This document shows positions 27,615 to 36,189 of a stretch of 64,000 nucleotides of DNA, in pieces. Source of the DNA: Luteimonas sp. (GTDB lineage Bacteria; Pseudomonadota; Gammaproteobacteria; Xanthomonadales; Xanthomonadaceae); NCBI GenBank assembly GCA_024707405.1, contig JANPZU010000003.1, forward strand, positions 558,001 to 622,000, written 5' to 3'. The translations under genes were made by a program, and so were the position numbers. The notes under the pieces are model-generated. The model saw only the letters and a list, made by a program, of their open reading frames with translations. It did no database searches and was not told the origin of the DNA. Numbering within the stretch: the first letter of the stretch is position 1; the number at the start of each line of letters is the position of its first letter.

Positions 27615-27761
27615 GTTCTCATCCTCTGGACTAAAGGTGTCCCTTTCGGGTCGCAGGTCGTCTTGCGCCCTAAAGTGGAAATCCGGCTAGCAAGCCGTCC
27701 GCCCCCAAGCCCACGGCCTCTGCAGAGGAAGCGGCGCGCGCTCCTTAAACCCCAGCAACAG

Positions 27762-27902
27762 TTAGCCGGTGCCGTCCCGATGAGCGTTTGCCATTGCCAA
27801 GACGTCCTTCAGTAGCTCTGCCTTCTCATCGTCACTGGCCCCGGCGACCTTGTAGCGTTCCGCCTTCAGGGTAACGCGCTGCTTGAGGTCGAGTGAGCTC
27901 AT
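27762..27902 (-). pseudogene. 5' remnant of an AlbA_2-type (Schlafen-like) gene
   Basis: A 46-codon frame starts on the ATGA overlap with the stop of the ATPase gene, so it was once translationally coupled to it. It encodes MSSLDLKQRVTLKAERYKVA and then ELLKDVLAMANAHRDGTG. The latter resembles the start of AlbA_2 domains, where an acidic/helix segment leads into a strand such as GYLLLG. Directly after the TAA the same frame reads LLLGFKE, exactly what the family would continue with. The TAA therefore looks like a tyrosine codon turned into a stop. Similarity ends soon after and another stop follows, so the rest of the gene has been deleted. Confidence 0.5.
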
Positions 27903-30524
27903 GCTGCCGCTTTTCCCTCCGCGGCACTTCTGGCCCGCTTCTCGAAATCATCGATCCACGCTCGAAGCGCGGTGGCGTCGGTGATGATCTCGTCGGGATC
28001 GGGCAAGTGGGTAGGCGTTTCGTCCGGCTGGGAGTGCTCAAAGGCGGAGTACTTCGACATCAAATCGTCGATGAAGATGCAATCCGCAGGTTCGATGGCC
28101 ACCAGCTTCTTTAGCACCCCCATTGTTTTGATCTCGCGGCGGAAGCGCCCAACGATGTTCGCGCACAAGTGAATTTCCACCGTGCGCTCCACCAAGATGC
28201 GGAAAGTGCTGCAGGCGTCCTTCAATGCCATCTGCTTGAACTTTGGCTCCAGCTTTTTAGCGGCACCCATGTCACTGACGAGCTGGCCCAGCCCAGGTTT
28301 GGGCTTCAGCGAGAACGTGTCTACCGAGGACGGCACGCCCGTCTGGTGCCCTTCCCGCCCGATCGCGATGACCTTGCAGCGGACCGTGGAACCCTTCTCG
28401 ACGCGCTTCTCGTGCGCGTCTTGCAGTAAGGCCATGAGCGACAACCGATGGGTGAACACGATGACTTGACGGTTCTCTGCAAGCTCGGCGATCCGCGCGG
28501 CCACCGCCTCCTCGAACCGCTGGTCCAGCGATGAGATGGGGTCATCGAACACGATAGGGATGGAACGATCGCTTCCGGTTGCATCGGCCAAGAACGCGGC
28601 CAAGGCAATGAGCCGCTGCTCGCCCTCGCTCAACACCTCGCGGTTGTGGACGTCCTGTTTGGGAGCTAGCAGTTCCGCGCAGAATGTGAATCGGCCTTTG
28701 CCTTGTGACTTGTGGTTCATTACCACGGGCAAGCCTTTGCCGCCCAATTTCCGCATCTCTGCGTTGAAGCGATCGCAGAACCCTTGGGCCAACTCTGCGC
28801 TGGCGATCTCGTTGTTCTTCGTCGTGAGCGTGTTCGTCGCCGTCAGACGGATGGCCGTCTCAAGCCTCGCGACCACGGTCAGGCGTTTGACCTCGGCCTT
28901 GATGGCGGAAACGTTTGCAGCCAGCCACTCCTTACCCCGCAGCTCGAGCAGCCGCTCCTGACTGGCTTTCCTGCCTTCCACGTCAATCAGTCCAGCAAGC
29001 TGATCGCGTTCCAGCTCCAGATCTGCGGTCCGTTTGGCATGCGCAGCGTGCCAAACCGACCAATCCACAATGGGGACGTCGGCCACGTCGGAGGCTGTCT
29101 TCAAAGCACTGGTTCGCGCTTCCACGGCCACTCGCAGTGATTCGCCAACGGCCACGTCCAAGCCAATGGCTTGGCTCACGGTGGCCCACACCTGCTCGTC
29201 GGGTGTGACCGGCAATGTCTGGACCAGGTCGCTGACGTACGTTTCGGCGGCCGCTGCGTCGGCTTGGAGTTTGTTCTGAATAAACTCGGAGAACCCGAGC
29301 ATGCGCGCTTTGGCATCGGCGCCGAGTTCCTGTTGGCACAGCACGCACCTCGCCCCTTCGTCGACGTTCGGGTGCTCGTGATCCGGGTAGGCCGAGGCCT
29401 TTGAATACGCTTCTGCAGCCGCCCACAAGCGGCGCCAAACCTCTTCTCCAACGCCTTTCAGCGGCACCTTGTCGAAGAACGCGGTGGCGTGCGCGCTAGC
29501 CGCCGTTCGCTTGCCAATGGCCCCTGCTCGAGCAGCGATGATTGCGCTGACTTGGTCGGCGGAGGTGGCTCCTTCTCGATCCAGCGCCGATTGCTTGTTC
29601 TTGGCGAGCTGCTCCAACTGCTTGACCACCTTGGTATGGAGCTCGGCCGGGTTGGCCTGCGCCAAGGCCGCTTCCAAGGTCACCCGTTCCACGCGCTCTT
29701 GGTCGGACACGCTGCAAGCAGCGTCAATGGCCGCGTCTTGGGTTTTAGGCTTCAGAAGCCCCCGAAGCGTCACAACCGCCTGCGATTGGGACAGGTCCGC
29801 ATCGATTTGCGGCAACTGTTTCACCAGCAGATCCGCTCGCTTGCGCAGGTTGGCGCCGACGCGATCGGAGATCTCGATGAGACGCCCCATGAACACCATG
29901 GATCGAGGCATGTGCGTGGCCGATGTCGCGTTGTCGCCGAACTCCACGGACGTCACGGTGTCGAATACCGGGATCGCTTTCAGCTCGAGCAACGGCCCAT
30001 TCGCCTGATCCCACGCGAACTCGGACGTTTCAGCCGCCGGCCCATCTTCATTAATCGCCCTGATTTCCACAGTTGCAGCGGGCTTCTCGGTGGCGCCCAA
30101 AAAGACGTGGCCATGCATGGGATCCCGCCAAGCGCGCCCCGCACAAATGTTTGGTCAAGCGCGCGTAGCCGGATTTGCCGGACCCGTTGGGGCCGTACAC
30201 GATCGTCAAGTCCGCGTCCCCCAGCTTGAGCTGGGCTTGATCGCCCAACGCATTGACACCGCGGATATCGAACAGCCGCTCCAATCGCAGTCCTGCGCGC
30301 CCCGGGGTGCCGGCAATGGCACCGGGCACCAGCAGAGCGGAATCCTGGCTCAACACCTTTGCGGCTTCTTGCAGGCAGTGATCTGCCAACGCGTCGATGC
30401 CTGCCTCATCCGGCATGCGCCGGTGGGCGATCAGATCATGCGCGGCCGCCCGCAACCAACTGGTCTTGCTGTTCAACCACGCCTCGATCTCAATCGGCGC
30501 GGAGCCTTCCTCTTGGCTCGTCAT
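27899..30524 (-). pseudogene. RloC-like AAA ATPase with zinc-hook motif, one frameshift
   Basis: This is a large SMC/Rad50-style ATPase of the AAA_13 type, about 874 residues if corrected. The start at 30524 follows GGGGGGGGAGAG. Walker A (VYGPNGSGKSGYARL) is in the first frame. Near 30118-30126 the frame breaks, and the protein continues in another as HGHVFLGATEKPAATVEI. The middle is long and helical and carries a CxxC zinc-hook motif (RCVLCQQEL, about 29330-29352). Near the end come the ABC signature (LSEGEQRLIALAAFLAD) and Walker B (IPIVFDDPISSLDQRF). The C terminus has an R-x3-E pair (FRILVE) and a later histidine (YSAFEHSQP) reminiscent of the RloC/PrrC anticodon-nuclease triad. If that holds, it would be a tRNA-cutting abortive-infection ATPase. 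As written, ATP binding and hydrolysis motifs are in different frames. Confidence 0.75.
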
Positions 30525-31032
30525 CGCTCTCTCCCCCCCCCGAGAAGTATTCAGGCCCGTGGGTTCAAAGCCTGCCACGGGATGTTATCACCCGACTCCC
30601 CGGGCCCTGCAGGATTTTCCCTAACGATCAATTCGGATCTGGGGGTGCGTCTGGGTCGAAGCGGACATCGATCTCCTTGTCATCCAGGGCAGCAGCCAAA
30701 CCTGATCGTCTGGAGCCCAGATCTAGGGCGCCTTCATTCGCTGAACTCCCGAATCGGCGCCGGTTTAGGGCACAGCTCCATGATGCGTGCTCTCCTTCAG
30801 TTTGGCTGCATCGTCGATGTAGTAGTCCGACTTCGGGTTACGGCTTCTTGACGCTTTTCAACGGGAACTTGCCGCCCATAGGAGGACCCTTGCGTGTAAA
30901 GTAAGCGATCATTTGTTGCTCGCTTGCCCCCTCACCCTGAGGGGACTTTGGCTACCTGTTACCTGTTGTTGCTGGCGAGTAGATTGGAAGCGCCGTCGTG
31001 TCAGGAAACCGAAGAGCAGCGAGTTGAGCGGG
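30525..31032. other. intergenic stretch with degraded coding remnants
   Basis: No intact gene was found between the ATPase and dusB. On the minus strand, around 30610-30790, short open pieces in two frames read like parts of a lost gene: MELCPKPAPIREFSE in one, SRRSGLAAALDDKEIDVRF ending in DPDAPPDPN and a stop in another. A 7-bp inverted repeat, CCCGTGG and CCACGGG (30556-30562 and 30575-30581), precedes the ATPase gene. The dusB promoter should lie near the right end, but no boxes stand out. Confidence 0.4.
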
Positions 31033-32004
31033 ATGAAGATTGGAAGCATTGCCCTCCACGGCGCCTGCATCCTGGCACCGATGGCTGGAGTGACCGACAA
31101 GCCTTTCCGCTTGTTGTGCAAGGAACTGGGCGCGGCCTATGCCGTTTCCGAGATGACCACATCCGACCCACGGATGTGGAAGACCCGGAAGAGCTTGCTC
31201 CGTATGGATCATCTCGGCGAACCGGACCCAATTGGAATTCAGATCGCAGGGTCAGATCCGGTCGTGCTCGCCGAGGCTGCCCGATTCAACGTCGCGCACG
31301 GCGCTCAGATCATCGACATCAACTTCGGCTGCCCTGCCAAGAAGGTTTGCAATGCTTGGTGCGGCTCCGCGCTCCTGCAAGACGAACCCCTGGTTGGCCA
31401 GATCATTTCAGCCGTCGTTCGGGCAGTAGACGTCCCTGTCACCATCAAGATCAGGACCGGCTGGCATTTGGCCAACAAGAACGCGCTGAAGATCGCGGCC
31501 ATTGCAGAAGCTGCTGGTGCAGCCATGATCGCCATCCATGGCCGCACGCGAGACATGATGTACAACGGTCACGCCGAGTACGACACGATTGCCGCGGTCA
31601 AAGCACGCTGCACGATTCCAGTGGTTGCGAACGGGGATATCGACTCCCCAGAGAAGGCTCGCCAAGTACTCGAAGCCACCGGCGCGGACGCCATCATGAT
31701 CGGCCGCGCTGCTCAAGGAAGGCCTTGGATATTCCGTGAGATCAATCACTACTTGAAGACGGGACAGCGGCTTCCTGAGCCAACGCCTAAGGAAGCTGGG
31801 GAAATTCTCATCGAACATCTGAACCGCCTCTACAACCACTATGGCGAAGAGGCTGGCGTTCGCATTGCCCGTAAGCACCTTGGTTGGTATGCGAAGGAAC
31901 GCCCGGAAAGCGCTCCATTCCGCGAGAGGGTCAATAAAGCCACTGCGGCGGTGGATCAACTGCGCTTTTCGGAGGATTATTTCCTGGCGCTGGATGCGGC
32001 GTAG
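31033..32004 (+). CDS. dusB: tRNA-dihydrouridine synthase B (complete copy, probably acquired)
   Basis: This 323-residue FMN enzyme reduces uridines in the tRNA D-loop. Family features are LAPMAGVTDKPFR at the N terminus, the catalytic-cysteine segment INFGCPAKKVCNAWCGSALL, IHGRTRDMMYNG, ANGDIDSPEKA, IGRAAQGRPWIF and the C-terminal HLGWYAKERPE. The upstream open extension to 30913 lacks family sequence; the start at 31033 follows AGCGGG. Its GC content is visibly lower than that of the neighbouring chromosome. It is followed by a truncated second dusB whose sequence differs. It therefore looks like an imported copy that keeps the function after the resident gene was broken. Confidence 0.92.
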   Translation: MKIGSIALHGACILAPMAGVTDKPFRLLCKELGAAYAVSEMTTSDPRMWKTRKSLLRMDHLGEPDPIGIQIAGSDPVVLAEAARFNVAHGAQIIDINFGCPAKKVCNAWCGSALLQDEPLVGQIISAVVRAVDVPVTIKIRTGWHLANKNALKIAAIAEAAGAAMIAIHGRTRDMMYNGHAEYDTIAAVKARCTIPVVANGDIDSPEKARQVLEATGADAIMIGRAAQGRPWIFREINHYLKTGQRLPEPTPKEAGEILIEHLNRLYNHYGEEAGVRIARKHLGWYAKERPESAPFRERVNKATAAVDQLRFSEDYFLALDAA

Positions 32005-32068
32005 TACAACACTCGCCGAAGCACTACTCCGGCCCGGCATCCAAATCCAGAAATAATCTAATCCGCCC

Positions 32069-32259
32069 GCCAAGAAGGTCGAGTTCGGATCCACTCCGGA
32101 CAGCACTTTCCTGGCCCTTCTCATCAGTCAATGTTTCCTCCAAACTCGCATCAGGGGGCAACCATGGACATTCCAAGATATGCCCAGAAGCCTTGCAGTT
32201 GCTGCGTTTCGGCCGATGTCCATGGGGTGTCTAGCCACGGGTACGCGGCCAAGAAGGTC
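32069..32259 (+). repeat. 12-bp direct repeat at the dusB junction
   Basis: GCCAAGAAGGTC occurs at 32069-32080 and again at 32248-32259. A one-base-different copy is inside the complete dusB at 31336-31347. The second copy is exactly where the truncated dusB starts to match its family (KKVCNAW). This could be the core of a recombination or attachment site bounding a 179-base insert-like stretch. It could also be simple chance within conserved coding sequence. No integrase gene is visible nearby. Confidence 0.4.
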
Positions 32260-32943
32260 TGCAATGCCTGGGCCGGTTCCGCGTTGATGCAGGATGAGGC
32301 GCTGGTGGCGCGCATCCTCGAAGCGGTGGTGAACGCGGTGGACGTGCCAGTGACGCTGAAGATCCGCACCGGCTGGTGCGCAACGCATCGCAATGCACCC
32401 GCCATCGCGTGCATCGCGCAGGACAGCGGCATCGCCGCGCTTGCGGTGCACGGCCGCACGCGCGACCAGCACTACACCGGTGTGGCCGAATACGACACCA
32501 TCGCCGCGATCAAGGCCCAGCTGTCGATTCCCGTGATCGCCAACGGCGACATCGACTCGCCGCAGAAGGCGCTTGCCGTGCTGGACGCGACCGGCGCCGA
32601 TGCGGTCATGGTCGGCCGCGCCGCGCAGGGGCGGCCGTGGATCCTGCGCGAGATCGCGCATTTCCTCGCCACCGGGGAAACGTTGGCGCAACCTTCAGTG
32701 GCCGAGATCCGCGACATCCTGCTCGGCCACCTGCATGCCTTGCACGCTTTCTACGGCGAACAGGCCGGCGTGCGCATCGCGCGCAAGCACCTGGGCTGGT
32801 ACGCGAAGGATCGCCCCGAGAACGCCACGTTCCGCCACGTGGTCAACCGCGCCGAAACGGCGGAGGCGCAGCTGCGCCTGACCCGCGACTACTTCGACGC
32901 GCTGGTCGCGGGCGTGTCGCCGGAATTGCCGGCCGCCGCCTGA
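32131..32943 (+). pseudogene. dusB: 5'-truncated resident dusB
   Basis: From about residue 40 this frame is a normal dusB 3' part: KKVCNAWAGSALMQDEALV, AVHGRTRDQHYTG, ANGDIDSPQKA, MVGRAAQGRPWILRE and KHLGWYAKDRPE. The first 80-90 residues of the family, including LAPMAGVTD and the FMN-binding first strands, are missing. They are replaced by unrelated sequence (MFPPNSHQGATMDIPRYAQK). Its GC content is high, like the surrounding chromosome, so this is probably the original gene. It was broken when the segment to the left arrived. It may still be open for translation, but a functional enzyme is unlikely. Confidence 0.8.
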
Positions 32944-33980
32944 TCCTGCAAGGGCGGTTCGCTCCAGATCCGTTCCCACATCCGTGCGAGCGCGCTGGCC
33001 ATGCCGCCCTCTTCCACCGGGGCACGATAGGCCGACGCCAATTGCCGCGGCGGGATCGATTGCCAACCGCCGCTCCCATCACCATGCGCGATGGCGAAAT
33101 TGAATGCGTATTCCGGCTCCAGCCCCATGCGCAGATCGCTCACGACCAGTTCGCCGTCCACCGCCTGCGCGCGCATGAAGCCGCGGTTGAACCACCGCAG
33201 GCGTTGCAATGCCGGGATGCCGGACGCACCGGCAAGCGCCACGACGTCGCTGTCGTGGCGGGCGAAATGGATCGGGCCACGGTCGGCCACCACGGAACGA
33301 TCGCCGATCAGGTAACCATCCGGCGTCATCGCCACCACGCGCCACAACAGCGTGTTGAACGGCATCGGTACCGAGAATCGCGGTGCGTCCTGCAAGCCGA
33401 TGGCCGCGAGCGAGCGTTCCGCTTCGCGCTCGACCATCGCCTTGGCCAGCAATGACCAGCCGAGGTAAGCGGTGCTCAAGACAAGCCCCGCCACCAGCGC
33501 GTGTTTCGCCAGCACGCGCGGGCCGGCGAACGCGGCCACCAGCACGCCGAACAACAGCCAGATCGAATACAGCGGATCGATGATGAACACGCTCGACCAC
33601 ATCGCCGGGGGCGGCTGCAACGGCCACCACAATTGCGTGCCGTAGATGGTGAACGCATCCAGCAGCGGATGCGTCACCAGCGCCAACGTGATGGCCCAGA
33701 ACCAGCGCACCGGTGCTTCGGCCACGCGCTTGCCGCGGCTTTTGAAGAAGGCCCAGATCGCCCATGCCAGCAGCGGCAACACGAACAGCGAGTGGCTGAA
33801 CCCCCGATGCAGGGTCATCAACGCCACCGGGTCGTCGGTGAACAAGGCGATCGGCAGCGAGTCGAGATCGGGCAACGTGCCGAGCGCGGCACCGGCCAGC
33901 AGCGCCGCGCGCCGATGGTGCGCAGGCACCACGGCGGCGGCAACCGAAGCGCCGAGCAATATCTGGGTGATCGAGTCCAT
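32889..33980 (-). CDS. membrane-bound metal-dependent hydrolase (YdjM/DUF457-type)
   Basis: This 363-residue inner-membrane protein has several helices in its first 200 residues. Family landmarks are MDSITQILLGASVAA, LGTLPDLDSLPIALF, the metal-ligand-like HRGFSHSLFVLPLLAW and ITLALVTHPLLDAFTIYGTQLW. The acidic and histidine residues in these segments are the presumed metal site. The C-terminal 150 residues are soluble and less conserved. The start at 33980 gives the typical N terminus; a longer frame to 34085 exists without support. Its 3' end overlaps the truncated dusB by 55 bases in convergent orientation. Function in the cell is not established for the family. Confidence 0.85.
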   Translation of the reverse strand: MDSITQILLGASVAAAVVPAHHRRAALLAGAALGTLPDLDSLPIALFTDDPVALMTLHRGFSHSLFVLPLLAWAIWAFFKSRGKRVAEAPVRWFWAITLALVTHPLLDAFTIYGTQLWWPLQPPPAMWSSVFIIDPLYSIWLLFGVLVAAFAGPRVLAKHALVAGLVLSTAYLGWSLLAKAMVEREAERSLAAIGLQDAPRFSVPMPFNTLLWRVVAMTPDGYLIGDRSVVADRGPIHFARHDSDVVALAGASGIPALQRLRWFNRGFMRAQAVDGELVVSDLRMGLEPEYAFNFAIAHGDGSGGWQSIPPRQLASAYRAPVEEGGMASALARMWERIWSEPPLQDQAAAGNSGDTPATSASK

Positions 33981-34114
33981 GCGCGGAATCGTAGCCGATG
34001 CCTCGCACCTGGCCTGTAATCGCCCGGCGGTTTTCCTGAACTCCCATGTGCCGGACGCAATGCCGGCCTCGCAACCCCCATCCAAGCAGAGGCGATGGCC
34101 TCGGGAGAAAACAC

Positions 34115-34426
34115 ATGAAGACCAAGATGCTGGTGCTGGCCCTGATCACGATGGTGTCCGCCCCGGTGGCCGCCCAAGGTCTCACGGTCAGCGATCTCGC
34201 CGACGAGACCGGCCTGACCGAGCGCCAGGTGCGCATGGTCATGGGCGGCCGCACTGGCTACGGCGAATACCGCTCGCGGTTCAATCGCGTGGAACGCCAG
34301 TTCCGCGATGCGCTCGGGCACGCGCGCTACCAGGATCTGGTCGCGGGCAAGCCGATCACCCTCGACAGGAAGACGGACGCCGCGCAGGTCGCGAACGTCG
34401 ACACCGGGATGCCGCGCACGCCGTGA
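34115..34426 (+). CDS. small exported protein of unknown function
   Basis: This is a 103-residue protein starting at 34115 after TCGGGAGAAAAC, with a signal peptide (MKTKMLVLALITMVSAPVAAQ). The mature part contains LTVSDLADETGLTERQVRMVMGG, which has a helix-turn-helix-like rhythm unusual for an exported protein. A charged helix (FNRVERQFRDALGHARYQDL) follows. I do not recognise a named family. A terminator-like hairpin follows it, separating it from the sigma-factor genes. Confidence 0.65.
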   Translation: MKTKMLVLALITMVSAPVAAQGLTVSDLADETGLTERQVRMVMGGRTGYGEYRSRFNRVERQFRDALGHARYQDLVAGKPITLDRKTDAAQVANVDTGMPRTP

Positions 34427-34443
34427 CACCCATGCAGTGCCTT

Positions 34444-34480
34444 GCCGGTGCCACGCACTCTCTCGCGGGCACCGGCTGTT
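34444..34480 (+). terminator. terminator-like hairpin
   Basis: GCCGGTGCC (34444-34452) pairs perfectly with GGCACCGGC (34468-34476) across a 15-base loop and is followed by TGTTTT. It separates the small exported-protein gene from the sigma-factor cluster. Confidence 0.55.
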
Positions 34481-34514
34481 TTCCGATGACGCCACACCGC
34501 AACGGAGCGACCGC

Positions 34515-35234
34515 ATGTTTCACACAACACGCTGGAGCATGGTCATGCACACCCGCGCGGAAACCGACGACGGTCGTGCCGCGCTGGATGACTTGTGCCA
34601 TGTCTACAGGTCGCCGGTACTGGCCTACCTGCGCGCGCGCGGCTATCCGTCCAGCGACGCAGAGGACATGACCCAGGCCTTCTTCGAGCAATTGCTGGTG
34701 CGCAGGATGCATGCAGTCGCGGATCCGGAGCGAGGACGGTTCCGCTCGTTCCTGCTGACCTCGCTCAAGCGTTTCCTCGCCAACCGGCACCAACACGACA
34801 ACAGCCTAAAGCGCGGTGGCGGACAGGCGCCGGAAACGCTCGATGCCGGCCTGGACTGCGCAGATGCGGTGGATCTGTCCCCGGATGCCGTGTTCGACCG
34901 CGACTACGCGCTCACCGTCGTCGCCCGCGCATTCGCACGACTGCGCGAGGAAGCCGCCGCTTCCGGCAAGGCCGACCTGTTCGCAGCGGCCAGCGAATTC
35001 CTTCTGGAGTCGCCGGACGCCAGCGAATACGGCGAACTGGCTTTAAGGCTCGGGCTTCGGCGCAACACGCTGGCCGTCGCGATCCACCGCCTGCGCAGCC
35101 GCCTGCGTGACCTGATCCGCAACGAACTGAGCCTGACCGTCGACGACGCGGGCGCACTCCACGCCGAGATGTCGGCACTGCACAAGGCACTTGCCCCGAA
35201 TCGCACGGCATCGGGTGGCTCAGCGGCCCCCTGA
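34515..35234 (+). CDS. ECF-like RNA polymerase sigma factor (1 of 3)
   Basis: This 239-residue sigma factor opens with FHTTRWSMVMHTR. That TTRWS opening is typical of ECF-like sigma factors abundant in planctomycetes and acidobacteria. Region 2 is visible as CHVYRSPVLAYLRARGY and DAEDMTQAFFEQLL, with RGRFRSFLLTSLKRFLANRH after it. Region 4 is ELALRLGLRRNTLAVAIHRLRSRLRDLI. It is the first of three related sigma genes in a row upstream of a Ser/Thr kinase. That arrangement suggests the kinase controls one or more of them by phosphorylation, as described for other kinase-linked ECF factors. Confidence 0.83.
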   Translation: MFHTTRWSMVMHTRAETDDGRAALDDLCHVYRSPVLAYLRARGYPSSDAEDMTQAFFEQLLVRRMHAVADPERGRFRSFLLTSLKRFLANRHQHDNSLKRGGGQAPETLDAGLDCADAVDLSPDAVFDRDYALTVVARAFARLREEAAASGKADLFAAASEFLLESPDASEYGELALRLGLRRNTLAVAIHRLRSRLRDLIRNELSLTVDDAGALHAEMSALHKALAPNRTASGGSAAP

Positions 35235-35457
35235 GTCGACGCCGGATCCATGCCGACGTCCGCATCCGGCATTGTTTGTAATCGCGGAACGCGAATCCCG
35301 AATCTCCACGCGATGTCCGCATCCGGAGGCTCCATTGCGCAATCAGCAGCTCACCTTTGCCATGTCGATCGGCACGGCGCAAGCCGACGCATCGCCGCAA
35401 AGGGAACCACGCGTTAGTATCCGGTCAACGGAACCTGCTGCCGCGCGGAGCCGTCCG

Positions 35458-36189
35458 GTGACGAAGTTCACGACCACCCGCTGGAGCCTGATCCTCGACG
35501 CACGCACGGGGCAGGCATCCGCACGCGAAGCACTCGAGGAAATCTGCCGGGCCTATCGCAGCCCCGTGCTGGCCTACGTCCGCCGCAGCGGCACGCCCCG
35601 CCTCGATGCCGAAGACCTGACCCAGGAGTTCTTCACGCGACTGCTCGAACGACGATGGGACGAACACGCAGATCCCGCCCGTGGCCGCTTCCGCGCCTTC
35701 CTGCTGACCGCACTCAAGCGATTCCTGCTGGATGCGCGCGATAGCGCCTCGACGCAGAAGCGCGGTGGCGGCCAGTTGCGCGTCGAATGGGAGGACGCGA
35801 CCGCGGCTTTGCCCGGAGCCGATGCATCATCGCCCGAACATGCTTTCGAGCGGGCTTGGGCGGCGACCGTGATCGAACGCGCCTACGCGCGCCTGCGCGA
35901 GGAAGCCATGCACGCCGGCAAGCAGGCCCTGTTCGAACGCCTGTCGCCGTTCCTCGCGGAAGCCCCGGACGCCGCTGATTACCCTCGCATCGCCGCGGAA
36001 CTCGGGCTTCGCGCCAACACCATCGCCGTCTCGGTGCATCGGCTTCGATTGCGATTGCGCGAGCTGGTCCGCGCCGAGATCGCCGACCAGACCGATGGCC
36101 CGGATGCGGTGGAGGCAGAACTCAAGACACTGCGCAACGCATTGCGTATCGACGCGCCGAACCACGGGGGTGGAGATGCCTCACGTTGA
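35458..36189 (+). CDS. ECF-like RNA polymerase sigma factor (2 of 3)
   Basis: This 243-residue paralogue of its neighbours begins with TKFTTTRWSLILDAR. The GTG at 35458 was chosen because GCGGAG lies just upstream and it places the TTRWS motif at the N terminus; ATG at 35362 would add about 32 residues without family similarity. Region 2 reads CRAYRSPVLAYVRRSG and DAEDLTQEFFTRLLERRW. The helix RGRFRAFLLTALKRFLLD follows. Region 4 is AAELGLRANTIAVSVHRLRLRLRELV. The 3' end overlaps the next sigma gene by 14 bases. Close similarity of the three points to local duplication followed by divergence. Confidence 0.82.
   Translation: MTKFTTTRWSLILDARTGQASAREALEEICRAYRSPVLAYVRRSGTPRLDAEDLTQEFFTRLLERRWDEHADPARGRFRAFLLTALKRFLLDARDSASTQKRGGGQLRVEWEDATAALPGADASSPEHAFERAWAATVIERAYARLREEAMHAGKQALFERLSPFLAEAPDAADYPRIAAELGLRANTIAVSVHRLRLRLRELVRAEIADQTDGPDAVEAELKTLRNALRIDAPNHGGGDASR

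Noticed and set aside
30551..30582. T-loop-like GGGTTCAAA inside a small inverted repeat
   Set aside because: Only one arm can be formed; no acceptor or anticodon stem, so not a tRNA.
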